Positions 32,848 to 33,188 of a DNA stretch of 33,188 nucleotides are shown here, in pieces. Made by a program: the position numbers and the translations under genes. The stretch is from an uncultured Ignavibacteria bacterium. GTDB lineage: Bacteria; Bacteroidota; Ignavibacteria; Ch128b. Position 1 is the stretch's first letter. Each line of letters opens with the position of its first letter. The stretch lies in the NCBI GenBank assembly GCA_937944105.1, contig CALDZP010000004.1, positions 1 to 33,188 of the forward strand, written 5' to 3'. The notes under the pieces were generated by a model. That model made no database searches. It worked only from the letters and a program-made list of their open reading frames with translations, and was not told the DNA's origin.

Positions 32848-33188
32848 CGATTTTCATCTGGACTCACAATGACTGTTTCACTCAGTAGTCATTGCGAGTC
32901 CCAATCCAAATCGGGACGAAGCAATCCTTCCAAAAAAAACGAAAATGCATTGTAGGTATTTTTAATTCAACCACAAAGGATTTCTTTGTTTCATAAGCAA
33001 TGACTGTTTCACTCAGTAGTCATTGCGAGTCCCGATCCAAATCGGGACGAAGCAATCTTTCCAAAAAAACGAAAATGCATTTTGAGTATTTTTAATTTAA
33101 CCACAAAGGATTTCTTTGTTTCATAAGCAATGACTGTTTCACTCAGTAGTCATTGCGAGTCCCGATCCAAATCAGGACGAAGCAATCC
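32848..33188. repeat. Tandem array of hairpin repeats (right-end copies R0-R3)
   Basis: Two full copies (32887-33005 and 33018-33135) and a third cut off by the window end (33148 onward) repeat with a period of 130-131 bases, separated by gtttcactcagt. A remnant right arm (32848-32874, tcacaatgact) shows an older copy. Each starts agtcattgcga and ends agcaatgact. Next to the left arm is a nested hairpin, gtcccgat-ccaa-atcgggac, which replaces the ggagtgaaacgac segment of the left-end copies. The orientation is the same as at the left end of the window. Confidence 0.85.

Noticed and set aside
32887-33188. CRISPR array at the right end
   Set aside because: The repeat unit is about 118 bases with complementary ends, the intervening sequence is itself conserved from copy to copy, and there are no unique spacers or cas genes.

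Overview
This is an AT-rich chromosomal window whose gene content points to the Bacteroidota/Ignavibacteriota side of the bacteria, most like an Ignavibacteria-type organism. The clues are a two-cysteine LptD, a PorT-type outer-membrane barrel, S46, S9B and S9C exopeptidases, a DUF1684 lipoprotein, a menaquinone (futalosine-pathway) MqnD-like protein, and two good promoters of the form TTG-N20-TAnnTTTG typical of the Bacteroidota sigma factor. Many genes nevertheless have clear GGAG/GAGG ribosome binding sites, and these change several start choices (malQ, the MetX-like gene, the S46 peptidase, the NYN gene, rlpA, the histidine kinase and the M1 peptidase). The assignment comes from motifs alone; no database search was possible.

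Layout. Bases 1-549: two hairpin repeat units and AT-rich DNA. 550-2046 (-): malQ. 2348-6068 (+): a compact operon of a DUF1684 lipoprotein, a secreted MetX-like alpha/beta hydrolase and an S9C-type peptidase. 6187-8766 (-): a secreted M14 zinc peptidase. 8970-9213: an alternating array of two palindrome families. 9280-14588 (-): a five-gene shikimate operon, aroF-aroB-aroDE-aroA-aroK, with 2-nt gaps or a 4-nt overlap between genes. 14704-15537 (+): an MqnD-like gene, divergent from that operon. 15628-17781 (+): an S46 dipeptidyl-peptidase lipoprotein, closed by a strong terminator. 17858-18656: gene-free DNA full of decayed palindromes. 18657-22634 (-): ROK kinase, lptD and a NYN nuclease. 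22698-23537 (-): a secreted alpha/beta hydrolase. 23650-24228 (+): a DJ-1/PfpI protein. 24329-24835 (-): rlpA. 25313-26437 (-): an orphan histidine kinase with a cysteine-rich PAS domain. 26513-32727 (+): a DPP IV-like S9B peptidase, a PorT-like barrel and a very large M1 peptidase. 32848-33188: another tandem array of the hairpin repeat seen at the left end.

How it fits together. Three functional themes stand out. (1) Shikimate supply: the operon encodes every step from erythrose-4-phosphate plus PEP to EPSP. Only chorismate synthase is missing. The adjacent MqnD-like gene suggests that part of the chorismate goes to menaquinone. (2) Extracytoplasmic peptide breakdown: five exported peptidases of different families (S9C, M14, S46, S9B, M1) lie in one window, which suits a peptide-scavenging heterotroph. 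(3) Envelope biogenesis: LptD, RlpA and a PorT-like barrel.

The best candidate for something under-described is the last gene. An M1 aminopeptidase domain is followed directly by about 400 residues that look like an Omp85-type outer-membrane barrel, including an RGY motif, an FFDIGNVW-like segment and a terminal Phe. The layout resembles the patatin-Omp85 (type Vd) proteins with a metallopeptidase as passenger. No CRISPR array, phage, transposase or RNA gene was recognised.
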